The notes under the pieces are model-generated. The model was not told the origin of the DNA, ran no database searches, and worked only from the letters and a program-made list of their open reading frames with translations. Made by a program: the position numbers and the translations under genes. 33,794 nucleotides of DNA from Bacteroidales bacterium (lineage in GTDB: Bacteria; Bacteroidota; Bacteroidia; Bacteroidales; UBA932): contig JAEEVC010000029.1 of assembly GCA_016287075.1 (NCBI GenBank), positions 1 through 33,794 of the forward strand, read 5' to 3'. Below are positions 23,520-31,813 of this stretch, one piece after another. Each line of letters opens with the position of its first letter. Position 1 is the first letter of the stretch.

Positions 23520-24893
23520 TTATTTTTTAGCAGCTTCGGCGGCGGCTTTCGCCGCGGCGGCCCGTGCGCGGATGGCGCCCAGGACTTCGCCCTTGGCCAG
23601 GCGGATGTTGTCCAGGAGCGGGATCCGGGCGGGGCAGGAATACAGGCAGCAGCCGCACTCGATGCAGTCCTGCACCGCGTTGGCTTCCAGGTCTTCCAGG
23701 CGGCCGCCGGCCTTGGCCAGGCGGTTGAGGAGGAACGGCTCGAGGCCCATCGGGCAGGCGTCGGCGCACTTGCCGCAGCGGATGCAGGCGGACTCGGGCG
23801 CGCGGCGGGTCTGCTTTTCGGTCAGGAAGAGGAGGGCGGACGTGCCCTTGAGGGTCGCCGCATCGAGGTTGGCGATGGCGCGGCCCATCATCGGGCCGCC
23901 GCTGATGACCTTCGCGGCGTCGGCGGGCATGCCGCCGAGGTGGTCGATGATGAAGCTGAGGGGCGTACCGACCCGCACCAGCAGGTTCGCCTGCTTCGGG
24001 AAGCATTCGCCCGTCACGGTCACCGAATTGTCGATAACCGGCTTGTTCTTCTGGACGGCGTCATAGACGGCGAGGGCCGTGGCGACGTTCTGGACGACCG
24101 CGCCGACGCTGATCGGAAGGGCGCCGGAGCCGACCTGGCGGTGCATCACCGCGTCGATCAGCTGCTTCTCGCCGCCCTGCGGATAGCGCTTCCTGAGCGG
24201 CAGCACCTCCATGTCCTTGTAGCCGAGCTTCGCGATGACTTCGCGGATGTGGGCGATGGCCTCGGGCTTGTTCACCTCGATGCCGAAGACGCAGCGGACA
24301 TGGCCCAGCACCTGCTGGAGGATGGCGGCGCCGACGACGACCTGCTCGCCCTTCTCCAGAAGGGTCCGGAAGTCGGAGGTCAGGTAGGGCTCGCACTCGC
24401 AGCCGTTGATGATCAGGCACTCGCACTTGGATCCCGGAGGAGGGGAGAGCTTGACATGGGTCGGGAAGGTCGCGCCGCCGAGGCCGACGACACCGCCGAG
24501 GCGGATCTTGTCGAGGATGGCCTTGCTGTCGGCGGGGATTTCGGTTACGAGGGTATCGGAAGTATCGATCCCTTCAAGCCAATCGTCGCCTTCCACGGCG
24601 ATTTCAATGGTCAGCTGGTCCTTGCCGGCGAGGTCCTTCCGCGGTCCGATGGACTTGACCGTCCCGGAGACGGAGGAATGGACGAAGGCGGAGACGAATC
24701 CGCCCGGCTCCGCGATGGGCTGGCCGACCTTCACCTTGTCGCCGACGGCGACGAGGGGCTTGGCCGGGGCGCCGATGTGCTGGGCGACGCCGAGGTACAC
24801 GGTCGGGGGGATCGGGAGCGGCTCGATGCGGCATTCCCGGGAAATCTTGCTGTCGTGCGGATGGACACCGCCGATGGAGAATGTTCTTGCCAT
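23520..24893 (-). CDS. rnfC: Rnf complex subunit RnfC (NADH-binding)
   Basis: This 457-residue peripheral subunit holds FMN and the NAD(H) site and two [4Fe-4S] clusters. Landmarks: FSIGGVHPHDSKISRE at the N-terminus, a biotinyl-like barrel (AVGDKVKVGQPIAE), GVVGLGGATFPTHVKL and INGCECEPYLTSDFRTLLE for nucleotide and flavin binding, then CIRCGKCADACPMGLEP and CIECGCCLYSCPARIP for the clusters. The tail is alanine/lysine-rich. I start at ATG 24893, 1 bp after the rnfB stop, because the family begins with this 'SIGGVHP' stretch; the 88 in-frame residues further upstream are an Arg-rich shadow of the rnfB tail. Confidence 0.95.
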   Translation of the reverse strand: MARTFSIGGVHPHDSKISRECRIEPLPIPPTVYLGVAQHIGAPAKPLVAVGDKVKVGQPIAEPGGFVSAFVHSSVSGTVKSIGPRKDLAGKDQLTIEIAVEGDDWLEGIDTSDTLVTEIPADSKAILDKIRLGGVVGLGGATFPTHVKLSPPPGSKCECLIINGCECEPYLTSDFRTLLEKGEQVVVGAAILQQVLGHVRCVFGIEVNKPEAIAHIREVIAKLGYKDMEVLPLRKRYPQGGEKQLIDAVMHRQVGSGALPISVGAVVQNVATALAVYDAVQKNKPVIDNSVTVTGECFPKQANLLVRVGTPLSFIIDHLGGMPADAAKVISGGPMMGRAIANLDAATLKGTSALLFLTEKQTRRAPESACIRCGKCADACPMGLEPFLLNRLAKAGGRLEDLEANAVQDCIECGCCLYSCPARIPLLDNIRLAKGEVLGAIRARAAAAKAAAEAAKK

Positions 24894-24894
24894 G

Positions 24895-25980
24895 CTACGC
24901 TTCCTCCTTCTTTTTATCAACGTTTTTATCAACGTTAGCGGCAGCTGGTGCCGTTTCTGGAGCATTTGCCCGGATAGGGTCGCGGAGCGACGCGGAAGAA
25001 ACGGCATTAGTTGCCGCCTCCGGAGCATTTGCCCGGACAGGGTCGCGGAGCGACGCGGAAGAAACGGCACCAGCTGCCGCTTCCGCCGCGGCTTTCGCCG
25101 CTTCGGCCGCTTTCTTCTTGCGCTCGGCGATGCGCTCCTTGACGGCCTCCTTGTCAAGCGGTTTCGGGAAGTTCACGCCGTGGATGGCGCCCGTCGGGCA
25201 GACGGCCTCGCATTCGCGGCAGAGCTTGCACTTCGCCGGGTCGATGTACGCGACGTTGTTTTCCAGGACGATGGCCTCGTGGGTGCAGGTCTTGACGCAG
25301 ATGCCGCAGCCGATGCACGCGTTCGCGCACGCCTTCCTGGCGGCAGGGCCCTTGTCCTGGTTGATGCAGGAGACGTATTCACGCATGCCGCGCGGACCTT
25401 TGGCGCGGAGTTCGATGATGCGTTTCGGACAGGCTTTCGCGCAGGCGCCGCAGGCGGTGCACTTGGCCTCGTCCACGACCGGGAGCCCTGTGGCGGGATC
25501 CATGTGGATCGCGTCGAACTGGCAGGCGGCAACGCAGTCGCCGCAGCCGAGGCAGCCGAACGCGCAGCCGGTATCGCCGGCATAGAGCGTGGCTTTCACC
25601 TTGCAGGAGGCGTAACCGTCGTACTCGTTGGTCTTCGGACGGACTTCGCAGCTGCCGTTGCAGCGGACCACGGCGACCTGGGGGGCCTTGGCCTTGACCT
25701 CATAGCCGAGGATGGCCGCCACCTTCGCCATCGTGTCGTTGCCGCCGACCGGGCAGAAATGGCTGTCCAGGTCGGTCGCCTTCACGGCGGACTCCGCGAA
25801 CGCCCGGCAGCCGGCGAAGCCGCAGCCGCCGCAGTTGGCGCCCGGCATCGCCTTCTCGACTTCGTCGATGCGCGGGTCTTCCTCTACCTTGAACTTCTTC
25901 GCCACGAGGTAGAGGACCAGCGCGAGCAGGAAGCCGAGCACGGTGATGGTCGCAATGGTCCAGATGATGGTTTGTGACAT
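24895..25980 (-). CDS. rnfB: Rnf complex subunit RnfB with repeat-encoded tail
   Basis: This 361-residue subunit receives electrons from ferredoxin. An N-terminal membrane anchor (TIIWTIATITVLGFLLALVLYLV) is followed by the Fe-S domain MPGANCGGCGFAGCRAFAE and by four CxxCxxCxxxC ferredoxin sites: CLGCGDCVAAC, CTACGACAKAC, CIGCGICVKTC and CKLCRECEAVC. The first 300 residues are normal for the family. The tail is odd: after an Ala/Lys-rich helix it contains two near-identical 21-residue units (AVSSASLRDP-VRANAPEAATN type) followed by NVDKNVDK, coded by a 143-bp segment with 20-bp perfect inverted ends (24938-25080). It starts 12 bp after the rseC-like gene. Confidence 0.95.
   Translation of the reverse strand: MSQTIIWTIATITVLGFLLALVLYLVAKKFKVEEDPRIDEVEKAMPGANCGGCGFAGCRAFAESAVKATDLDSHFCPVGGNDTMAKVAAILGYEVKAKAPQVAVVRCNGSCEVRPKTNEYDGYASCKVKATLYAGDTGCAFGCLGCGDCVAACQFDAIHMDPATGLPVVDEAKCTACGACAKACPKRIIELRAKGPRGMREYVSCINQDKGPAARKACANACIGCGICVKTCTHEAIVLENNVAYIDPAKCKLCRECEAVCPTGAIHGVNFPKPLDKEAVKERIAERKKKAAEAAKAAAEAAAGAVSSASLRDPVRANAPEAATNAVSSASLRDPIRANAPETAPAAANVDKNVDKKKEEA
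24938..25080. repeat. Palindromic repeat element inside the 3' end of rnfB
   Basis: GCGGCAGCTGGTGCCGTTTC at 24938-24957 and GAAACGGCACCAGCTGCCGC at 25061-25080 are perfect inverted repeats. Between them lie two direct copies of a 63-bp unit (period from 24959 to 25022), each with the mini-hairpin GTCGCggaGCGAC. A 12-bp direct repeat (tttttatcaacg twice) sits just outside at 24911-24934. The element keeps the rnfB frame open. Confidence 0.75.
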
Positions 25981-25992
25981 ATGAATGGATAA

Positions 25993-26409
25993 TTAGTTTT
26001 TGATCGTAAAGACATAGTCGTCCTGCAGGCGGTCGCGGAGCAGCCAGACGATGAGGTAATAGACTGCTATCGAAGCGATTCCGGCAAGGCCGGCGGTCAG
26101 TTCGGACGCCCCGAGGGCGGAAACGCCGAAAAACGCGGCGAGCAGGATCAGCAGCGGGACCATGTACGCGATCCAGACCGCCTTGATGCCCATCGAAGCC
26201 TTGAGGACGACTTCGACCTCGTCACCGACCCGGTAGGTGGCATAGGGGTCCGATGCGACCTGGACGGTCTTTTCCTGCATCTCCGACATGCCGCAGAGGC
26301 CGGCTGCATGGCAGGAGGAGCAGGCGGACTGCGCCTCGAACCGTACGGTGGTCCACTGCGGATCCATCCCGACGACCTTTCCCCGGTGCGACACGCTTCC
26401 CTTGCCCAT
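25993..26409 (-). CDS. rseC: RseC/SoxR-reducing system family protein
   Basis: This 138-residue protein has an N-terminal domain with a cysteine cluster (ACSSCHAAGLCGM, residues about 29-41), then two membrane segments (IKAVWIAYMVPLLILLAAFFGV and AGLAGIASIAVYYLIVWLL), the standard RseC/MucC layout. In enterobacteria RseC works with an Rnf-like (Rsx) complex to keep the SoxR sensor reduced. Its place immediately upstream of rnfB fits a role in maturation or redox tuning of Rnf; that is inference. Its ATG overlaps the dnaB stop by one base (TGATG), so it is translationally linked to dnaB. Confidence 0.88.
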   Translation of the reverse strand: MGKGSVSHRGKVVGMDPQWTTVRFEAQSACSSCHAAGLCGMSEMQEKTVQVASDPYATYRVGDEVEVVLKASMGIKAVWIAYMVPLLILLAAFFGVSALGASELTAGLAGIASIAVYYLIVWLLRDRLQDDYVFTIKN

Positions 26410-27896
26410 CAGTACGCAGCGTTCTCAAAATCCGACTCGCCGAATTCCGAATTCATGCGGCTTTCCGTCGTCATGCCGGCCGCCTGCATGTCCAGGGCGG
26501 AGTCCATCTCCATGAAGCGGACCTTCTCGCCCTTGAAGAGCATGGGAATGTCCTTGGTTTCGCCGTTGCGGTGCTTCGCGATGATGATGAAGGTCTTCTC
26601 CTTGTCCTCGGGATTCTCGGACATGCCGACGAAATCCGGGCGGTGGATGAAAATGACCAGGTCGGCGTCCTGCTCGATGGAGCCGGACTCGCGGAGGTCG
26701 CTCAGCTGGGGCTTGCCGGTCGCGCCGGAGCGCTGGACGGAGTTGCGCGACAGCTGGGAGAGGGCGATGATCGGGACATTGAGTTCCTTCGCCGTCGCCT
26801 TGAGGGTGCGGGAGATGGCCGCGACCTCCTGCTCGCGGTTGCCGCGGAGCTCCGCGGGGCCCTGGATGAGCTGGAGGTAGTCCACGACCACGAGGCGCAC
26901 GCCCTTCTGCTTGACGAGGCGCTTGACTTTCGTGCGGAATTCCATCAGCGGGATGCCCGGCGTGTCGTCGATGTACAGCGGGGCCTTCGAGAGGTTCCGG
27001 AGGGTCTGCTGGAGCTGGACCCATTCGTAGTCCTCGAGCCGGGAGCCGCCCTTGATCTTGTCCGACGAGAGGCCGGACTCGGAGGTCATCAGGCGCTTGA
27101 CCAGCTGGATGGCGGACATTTCCAGCGAGAAGAAGGCGACGGGCATCTGGTGGTCGACCGCGGCGTTGCGGGCGACATTGAGCGAGAACGCCGTCTTACC
27201 CACGGAAGGCCGGGCGGCCAGGATGATCAGGTCGGAAGGCTGCCAGCCCTGGGTTACCGTGTCGATGGAGGGATATCCCGACGGGACGCCGCTGAGGCCG
27301 GGTTTGTCCTGGCGCTTCTCGATGTCCTCCATCGCCTCGTTGATCAGCGAGCCGATGTCCTGGACATCCTTCTTGACGCTGCTCCGGATGGCGTCGAAGA
27401 TCTTCGTCTGGGCCGTGTCGATGAGCTCGTCCACATTGGTGGAGTCGTCGTACGACTGCTTGAGGATCTCGTGCGAAGCCGTGATCAGGTCGCGCTGGAT
27501 GGTCTTCTGCTTGAGGATCTTGATGTAGTACTCGATGTGGGCGGCGGCGCCGATCTTCTGGGAGAGGTTCGCCAGGGCCACCGGGCCGCCGATTTCCCCG
27601 AGGTTCCCCTTCGCGCGGAGCTTCTCGCTCACGGTAACCAGGTCGATGGCGGAGTGCTCGGTCACGAGCTCCGCCATCGCTTCGAAGATCATCCGGTGCC
27701 TGGGGTCGTAGAAACAGTCCCTGGTGAGTTCCTCCATCGATTCGTCGATGGTGGAGGGCTCCACGAGCATAGCGCCGAGGACGGCTTCCTCGACGTCGAG
27801 GGCCTGGGGCGGCTTGTTGCCCAGCTCCAGTCCCAGCGCCTCGAGGTTGACGGCCTGATCCTTCTTCCGGTAGCTGCGTTTCGGGGTATCGGGCAT
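26409..27896 (-). CDS. dnaB: Replicative DNA helicase DnaB
   Basis: This 495-residue protein has the N-terminal DnaB domain (PPQALDVEEAVLGAMLVEPSTID), a linker, and the RecA-like motor. Walker A is ARPSVGKTAFSLNVA at about 227-241, then FFSLEMSAIQLVKRLM. Walker B is LVVVDYLQLIQGP at about 338-350, followed by ALSQLSRNSVQRSG and the arginine-finger region DLRESGSIEQDADLVIFIHR. It is the hexameric fork helicase, loaded by DnaC/DnaI-type partners or DnaA. No intein is present. The gene starts 7 bp after the zinc-ribbon gene and is in the same run as rseC and rnf. Confidence 0.97.
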   Translation of the reverse strand: MPDTPKRSYRKKDQAVNLEALGLELGNKPPQALDVEEAVLGAMLVEPSTIDESMEELTRDCFYDPRHRMIFEAMAELVTEHSAIDLVTVSEKLRAKGNLGEIGGPVALANLSQKIGAAAHIEYYIKILKQKTIQRDLITASHEILKQSYDDSTNVDELIDTAQTKIFDAIRSSVKKDVQDIGSLINEAMEDIEKRQDKPGLSGVPSGYPSIDTVTQGWQPSDLIILAARPSVGKTAFSLNVARNAAVDHQMPVAFFSLEMSAIQLVKRLMTSESGLSSDKIKGGSRLEDYEWVQLQQTLRNLSKAPLYIDDTPGIPLMEFRTKVKRLVKQKGVRLVVVDYLQLIQGPAELRGNREQEVAAISRTLKATAKELNVPIIALSQLSRNSVQRSGATGKPQLSDLRESGSIEQDADLVIFIHRPDFVGMSENPEDKEKTFIIIAKHRNGETKDIPMLFKGEKVRFMEMDSALDMQAAGMTTESRMNSEFGESDFENAAY

Positions 27897-27903
27897 CGGG
27901 ATC

Positions 27904-28719
27904 CTATTCGAAGTCAGGATTGATCAGGATGCGGCCGCAGTGTTCGCAGATGATGAGCTTCTTGTTGGAAGCGATCTCGACGAGGCGCTGCGGGGTGATG
28001 GTGTTGAAGCAGCCGCCGCAGGCGTTGCCGTTGTACACGGAAACGACGGCGAGGTGGTTGTGCAAGCTCGCGCGGATGCGGTTGTAGGCGCTCATGGTGC
28101 GGGCGTCGATCTTCTCGGCGCAGGCGGCACGGCGGGCCTGGAGGACTTCCTCCTCCTTGGCGGTCGATTCGATGATGCGGTTGAGCTCGTCCTTCTTCGC
28201 CTTCAGGTCCTCGGTGCGGATGGCGATGTGGTCCTTGATGTCCTCGATCTCGGCGCGGCGGCCGGCGATCTCGTACTTGATGTCGCCGATGTTCTTTTCG
28301 GCGATCTGGCGGAGGAGCTCCTGGTTCTCGATTTCTTTGTTGAGGGAATCGTATTCCCGGCTGTTGGAAATGGTTTCGAGCTGCTTCTGGTACTTCTCGA
28401 TGGCATTCTCGCAGTCGACGATGTCCTGCTTGTTCTCCGCGATGGAGCGGGTGAATTCGTCGATGACCGCGTTCATGCGGGCCTGCTCGGCCTTCAGGTC
28501 GGCGATCTCGCCCTCCAGCGCCTCGACCTCGGCCGGCAGCTCACCGCGGAGCTGGATGATGCGGTCGATTTCGGAATCCGCTTCCTGGAGGTCGTAGAGG
28601 GTCTTGAGCTTTTCCTCGACGCTCAGGTCGGAATCGGCGAAGTTCTTCTGGAGGGAAACGAAGGTTTCCCGCTGGTCGATCGGGGTTTCGACTTTTTTGA
28701 TCTTCTTAGTTGTTGCCAT
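27904..28719 (-). CDS. Coiled-coil protein with C4-type zinc ribbon
   Basis: This 271-residue protein is a long coiled coil from about residue 35 to 205 (LYDLQEADSEIDRIIQLRGELPAEVEALEGEIADLK and following heptads) ending in a zinc ribbon, CGGC at about 234-237 and CEHC at about 257-260. This is the CT398/zf-RING_7 type found next to nif3-like genes in many bacteria. Its role is not well settled; links to flagellar or RNA processes in other phyla do not transfer readily. It has its own -7 box, TACCTTTG at 28815-28808, in the end of the nif3-like gene, and is also placed to be read from merR. Confidence 0.85.
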   Translation of the reverse strand: MATTKKIKKVETPIDQRETFVSLQKNFADSDLSVEEKLKTLYDLQEADSEIDRIIQLRGELPAEVEALEGEIADLKAEQARMNAVIDEFTRSIAENKQDIVDCENAIEKYQKQLETISNSREYDSLNKEIENQELLRQIAEKNIGDIKYEIAGRRAEIEDIKDHIAIRTEDLKAKKDELNRIIESTAKEEEVLQARRAACAEKIDARTMSAYNRIRASLHNHLAVVSVYNGNACGGCFNTITPQRLVEIASNKKLIICEHCGRILINPDFE

Positions 28720-28754
28720 ATGGTCTTGAATAATATATTATCTGCCCGGGTGCA

Positions 28755-29534
28755 TCAAAGGCAGTGCACGGGATTGCTTTCGGCAAGCCGTGCGCTGATG
28801 CGGACTGCAAAGGTAGGAAAATTTTTCCGGAGTAGTGAAAATAAAATGGATACGATCTCCACCTCGCCTTCGAAATGGCCGATGTCGGCGACCATGAAGC
28901 CTTCCGGGGTGAAGAAACGGTGGTAGGAGATGTCGCCGGAGAGGTAGAGCTGGGCGCCCGCGGCCCGGGCGGCGTCGATGAGGTCCGCCCCGGATCCGCC
29001 GCACATGGCGATGCGGGAAACGGGGCAGGAGACCGGCTTCGACGTCCGGATGCAGCGGAGCCCGAAGCATGCCTTCACCCGCCGGACGGCTTCGTCGGCG
29101 GAAAGGGGCTCCGGGAGGTCGCCGACCGCGCCGAGCCCGACGCCGTCGGCCTCAGGGGCGAGGATCCGGATATCCTGCAGGCCGAGCCGGCGGGCCATGG
29201 CACCGCTGACCCCGGCGAGGACCTTGTCGGCGGTGGTATGGGCCGCATACACGGCGATGCCGGCCTGGACGGCCTTGATAACGGCCTGCCCGACAGGATC
29301 TTCCCGATTGATCCGCTTGAGACCGCGGAAAATGAGCGGATGGTGCGTCACGACGAGGTCCGCCCCGCAGGCGGCCGCCTCGTCGATGAGTTCGGGCGTA
29401 CAGTCGAACCCGACCAGGACCCCGTGGACCTCGTCTTCGGGGGAGCCGATCACAAGGCCGCTGTTGTCCCAGTGCTCCTGGATGCCGAGCGGCGCGAACG
29501 CCTCGATGGCGCCGATGATGTCCCCGACCTTCAT
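28755..29534 (-). CDS. Nif3-like dinuclear metal centre protein
   Basis: This 259-residue protein fits the Nif3/YbgI family (often annotated as GTP cyclohydrolase I type 2, a weakly supported name). Metal-binding landmarks are LVVTHHPLIFRGLKRI (residues about 60-75), AAHTTADKVLAGVS (usually HTNxD; the Asp is kept), and SGDISYHRFFTPEGFMVADIGHFEGE near the C-terminus with His and Glu ligands. The family forms hexamer toroids. The biochemical role is unknown. Its start overlaps the merR stop by four bases (ATGA), so the pair is translationally coupled. The tail NPVHCL matches the usual family ending. Confidence 0.9.
   Translation of the reverse strand: MKVGDIIGAIEAFAPLGIQEHWDNSGLVIGSPEDEVHGVLVGFDCTPELIDEAAACGADLVVTHHPLIFRGLKRINREDPVGQAVIKAVQAGIAVYAAHTTADKVLAGVSGAMARRLGLQDIRILAPEADGVGLGAVGDLPEPLSADEAVRRVKACFGLRCIRTSKPVSCPVSRIAMCGGSGADLIDAARAAGAQLYLSGDISYHRFFTPEGFMVADIGHFEGEVEIVSILFSLLRKNFPTFAVRISARLAESNPVHCL
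28808..28815 (-). promoter_or_regulatory. Internal promoter -7 box for the zinc-ribbon gene
   Basis: TACCTTTG on the minus strand matches TAnnTTTG exactly and lies within the last codons of the nif3-like gene, about 90 bp before the zinc-ribbon start. No TTG at the expected upstream distance. Confidence 0.4.
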
Positions 29535-29848
29535 AAGGCCTTCTTCACGTCCGCGAGCTGGCGACGGATTTCCTTGAGGGAATCGAGGGCCTTCGTGCGG
29601 CTGTCCACCGTGCGGCGACTTTCGCGCATCTTCTTCGCGGCTCCCTCCAGGGTCATGCCGTTGCCCTTGACCAGCAGGTGGATCTGCTTGAGGGTGTCCA
29701 CGTCGGAGGGGTTGAAGCGGCGGTTGCCCTTCGCGTTGCGCTCCGGCTTGATGAATGTCGGGAAGGAATTGGACCAGAAGCGCACCAGCGAGGTGCTTTC
29801 TCCCAGGATATCGGCCACTTCGCCGATGGTATAGAACATTTTCTCCAT
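29531..29848 (-). CDS. MerR family transcriptional regulator
   Basis: This 105-residue protein opens with a MerR winged helix-turn-helix (MFYTIGEVADILGESTSLVRFWSNSFPTFIKPERNAKGNRRFNPSDVDTLKQI), followed by a dimerisation helix (VKGNGMTLEGAAKKMRE). There is no effector domain or cysteine for metal sensing, so any signal is unknown. It heads the long minus-strand run through dnaB and rnf. It is divergent from the M23 peptidase pair, with both promoters in the 145-bp gap, so it may regulate both directions; that is inference. Confidence 0.9.
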   Translation of the reverse strand: MEKMFYTIGEVADILGESTSLVRFWSNSFPTFIKPERNAKGNRRFNPSDVDTLKQIHLLVKGNGMTLEGAAKKMRESRRTVDSRTKALDSLKEIRRQLADVKKAL

Positions 29849-29887
29849 AAATACGGGCTCATGCGCGCCTGTGCTGCGCGAACCCTG

Positions 29888-29918
29888 CGAATATACTCAA
29901 AATCATCGGATAATCCAA
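29888..29918 (-). promoter_or_regulatory. Likely merR promoter
   Basis: On the minus strand TTG (29918-29916), 20 bp, then TATATTCG (29895-29888), one mismatch from TAnnTTTG. The leader before ATG 29848 is about 35 nt. Confidence 0.45.
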
Positions 29919-29969
29919 GTTTTCTTCCGCAAGCGGGCGGAAGATGCGCCGCGGAAGGGTGAATGGTCT

Positions 29970-29977
29970 GATATTTG
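29970..29977 (+). promoter_or_regulatory. Likely promoter -7 box of the M23 pair
   Basis: GATATTTG differs from TAnnTTTG at the first base. It lies 16 bp before ATG 29994 and supports that start over the in-frame ATG at 29871. Confidence 0.4.
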
Positions 29978-29993
29978 CGGGAATCTGCAGCAG

Positions 29994-30920
29994 ATGTCGG
30001 GAAACGGACACAGGAACCTGCGCCGCCTGCTGAAGGCGGCTGGCGTCGTGCTTGCAGGCACGACCCTCTTTTTCGCGTACCTGTGGCTCCACACGCAGCA
30101 TCCCCGCTTCGAACTGCCGAAAACGGCCATCCTGAAAGGCCGCAACATCGCCTGGGAGAACCGCGTCGGCCGGATCGACAACCGCCTGGACCAGTGTGAG
30201 CGGGCCCTTGCCGACCTGCAGGTGCGGGATGAGCGGATCTATCGCTCCGTATATGGCATGGAGAGCATTCCCGACACGGTCCGGGAGGCCGGCCTGTCCG
30301 GTGCGGACCGGTATGCTTGGATGGAGGAGACCCGGCGGGACAGCCGGCTCGGCCAGGTGACGGTCCGCCTCGACCGCCTGATGAAGAAGGCCTATGTCCA
30401 GAGCCTGTCCTATGACGAGGTCGATTCCCTGGCCCGGCGGGCGGGTGACATGGTTACCCATATTCCGGCGATCTGTCCGCTGGACCCTTCGCCGTCGTCC
30501 TTCCTCATGACGAGCCCCTTCGGATACCGCAGCGATCCCATCACCGGGGAGCAGAAGCTCCACGCCGGGATGGATTTCGCCTGCCCGCCCGGCAATCCCG
30601 TCTATGCGACGGGGGACGGGGTCGTGGAAACGGCTGACAATGAGTCTTCCGGCTATGGCAACTGCGTGGTCATCGACCATGGTTTCGGCTACAAGAGCCG
30701 GTATGCCCACCTGGATGAATACGAGGTCACTGCCGGCATGGCCGTGACCCGCGGGATGCGGATCGGCACGACCGGCCGCTCCGGCCGCGTGACCGGCCCT
30801 CATCTGCATTATGAAGTCATTTACAAGGGCAATTACGTCAATCCCGTCCTGTTTATGGACGTGACGCTTTCGCCCGAGGATTATCAGGAACTGGTCAGCC
30901 AGGCGGGAGGGGGCGTATGA
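29994..30920 (+). CDS. M23 family metallopeptidase, membrane-anchored, intact active site
   Basis: This 308-residue protein has a membrane anchor at about 12-33 (AAGVVLAGTTLFFAYLWL), a coiled-coil-like periplasmic stem, and a LytM/M23 domain from about residue 165. All active-site residues are visible: HAGMD (His190, Asp194), RYAHLDE (His239) and PHLHYE (His270, His272). Such enzymes cut peptidoglycan cross-bridges in the periplasm; in Bacteroidetes, merR-linked M23 genes are common. I chose ATG 29994 because a signal-anchor follows directly and a -7 box lies just upstream; 29871 would add 41 unlikely residues. It overlaps the next M23 gene by four bases (ATGA). Confidence 0.88.
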   Translation: MSGNGHRNLRRLLKAAGVVLAGTTLFFAYLWLHTQHPRFELPKTAILKGRNIAWENRVGRIDNRLDQCERALADLQVRDERIYRSVYGMESIPDTVREAGLSGADRYAWMEETRRDSRLGQVTVRLDRLMKKAYVQSLSYDEVDSLARRAGDMVTHIPAICPLDPSPSSFLMTSPFGYRSDPITGEQKLHAGMDFACPPGNPVYATGDGVVETADNESSGYGNCVVIDHGFGYKSRYAHLDEYEVTAGMAVTRGMRIGTTGRSGRVTGPHLHYEVIYKGNYVNPVLFMDVTLSPEDYQELVSQAGGGV

Positions 30921-31813
30921 AACAGGACAGGAGACGGATCCGGAAAAGGGTGGGACGGGTGCTGCGTTTCTGCTTCGCGGCGCTGACGTTCGCCATCCTC
31001 CTGTATGTCGTTTTCGCCCTGGCGTTCAGCACGGACGAGGAAAAGCGGCTCGCCCGCGAGAACCAGCTGTACGAGGAGCGCTATGCGATGATGATGGAGC
31101 GGGAGCAGATGCTCTCGGCGGCCATCGAATCCCTGCAGGAACGCGATAACGCCCTGTATGAGGGCTTGTTCCATACGGTGGCTCCGGCGCTCGACCCGCT
31201 CGACGCCGCGGACGCCATCGCCGACAGCGACTCGCTCTCCGAGAGCTTCTTCCTGTCCTACAGCGCCTCCAAGTCGGAGAATGTCCGGAAGATGGCCGAC
31301 CGGGTGGAGGACAATTTCCGCGACATCTTCGACGCGTTCTGTGCCCGGCGGGACAGCATTCCGCCGCTGTCCGCCCCGGTGGCCGATTTCTCCGCCGCGC
31401 AGCCGGGCGCCTCGGTCGGGATGAAGTACAACCCCATGCTCCGCATCGATATCCGCCACGACGGGCTGGACCTGATCGTCCCGCAGGGCGAGCCGGTGCT
31501 CGCCGCGGCCGACGGGCGGGTCTCCGCCATCGTCCGCGGGAGCTACGTCGAAATCGACCACCGGAACGGCTACAAGACGCGCTACAGCTGCCTCGACGAA
31601 ATCCGGGTCTCGGTCGGGATGAATGTCGCACGCGGACGGAAAATCGGCACTGTGGGCATCTCCAGGGGTGCTTTCGTCCCGCATCTGCACTTCGAGGTCC
31701 TTCGTGGCGACACGGTCCTCGACCCTGTCCATTACCTGTTCTCCGCCCTGGGTCCGGACGAATACGCCACCGTCCTGTACACGGCCGTCACCACCGCCCA
31801 GTCGCTTGACTAG
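30917..31813 (+). CDS. M23 family protein, probably inactive paralogue
   Basis: This 298-residue protein is a paralogue of the preceding gene: membrane anchor at about 13-36 (VGRVLRFCFAALTFAILLYVVFALAF), a coiled-coil stem (RLARENQLYEERYAMMMEREQ), then an M23 domain. Metal ligands are kept (HDGLD, His181 and Asp185; PHLHFE, His256 and His258). The third catalytic position reads RYSCLDE, so the histidine seen in the upstream copy (RYAHLDE) is Cys225 here. This suggests an inactive, regulatory M23 protein like EnvC or NlpD, which activate amidases, and the tight four-base overlap suggests the two work together. Its last codons contain the -33 box of the downstream MFS promoter. Confidence 0.85.
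   Translation: MKQDRRRIRKRVGRVLRFCFAALTFAILLYVVFALAFSTDEEKRLARENQLYEERYAMMMEREQMLSAAIESLQERDNALYEGLFHTVAPALDPLDAADAIADSDSLSESFFLSYSASKSENVRKMADRVEDNFRDIFDAFCARRDSIPPLSAPVADFSAAQPGASVGMKYNPMLRIDIRHDGLDLIVPQGEPVLAAADGRVSAIVRGSYVEIDHRNGYKTRYSCLDEIRVSVGMNVARGRKIGTVGISRGAFVPHLHFEVLRGDTVLDPVHYLFSALGPDEYATVLYTAVTTAQSLD

Noticed and set aside
24894..25157. N-terminal extension of RnfC
   Set aside because: The extra 88 residues are Arg-rich shadow of the rnfB repeat tail; RnfC proteins start at the 'FSIGGVHP' stretch.
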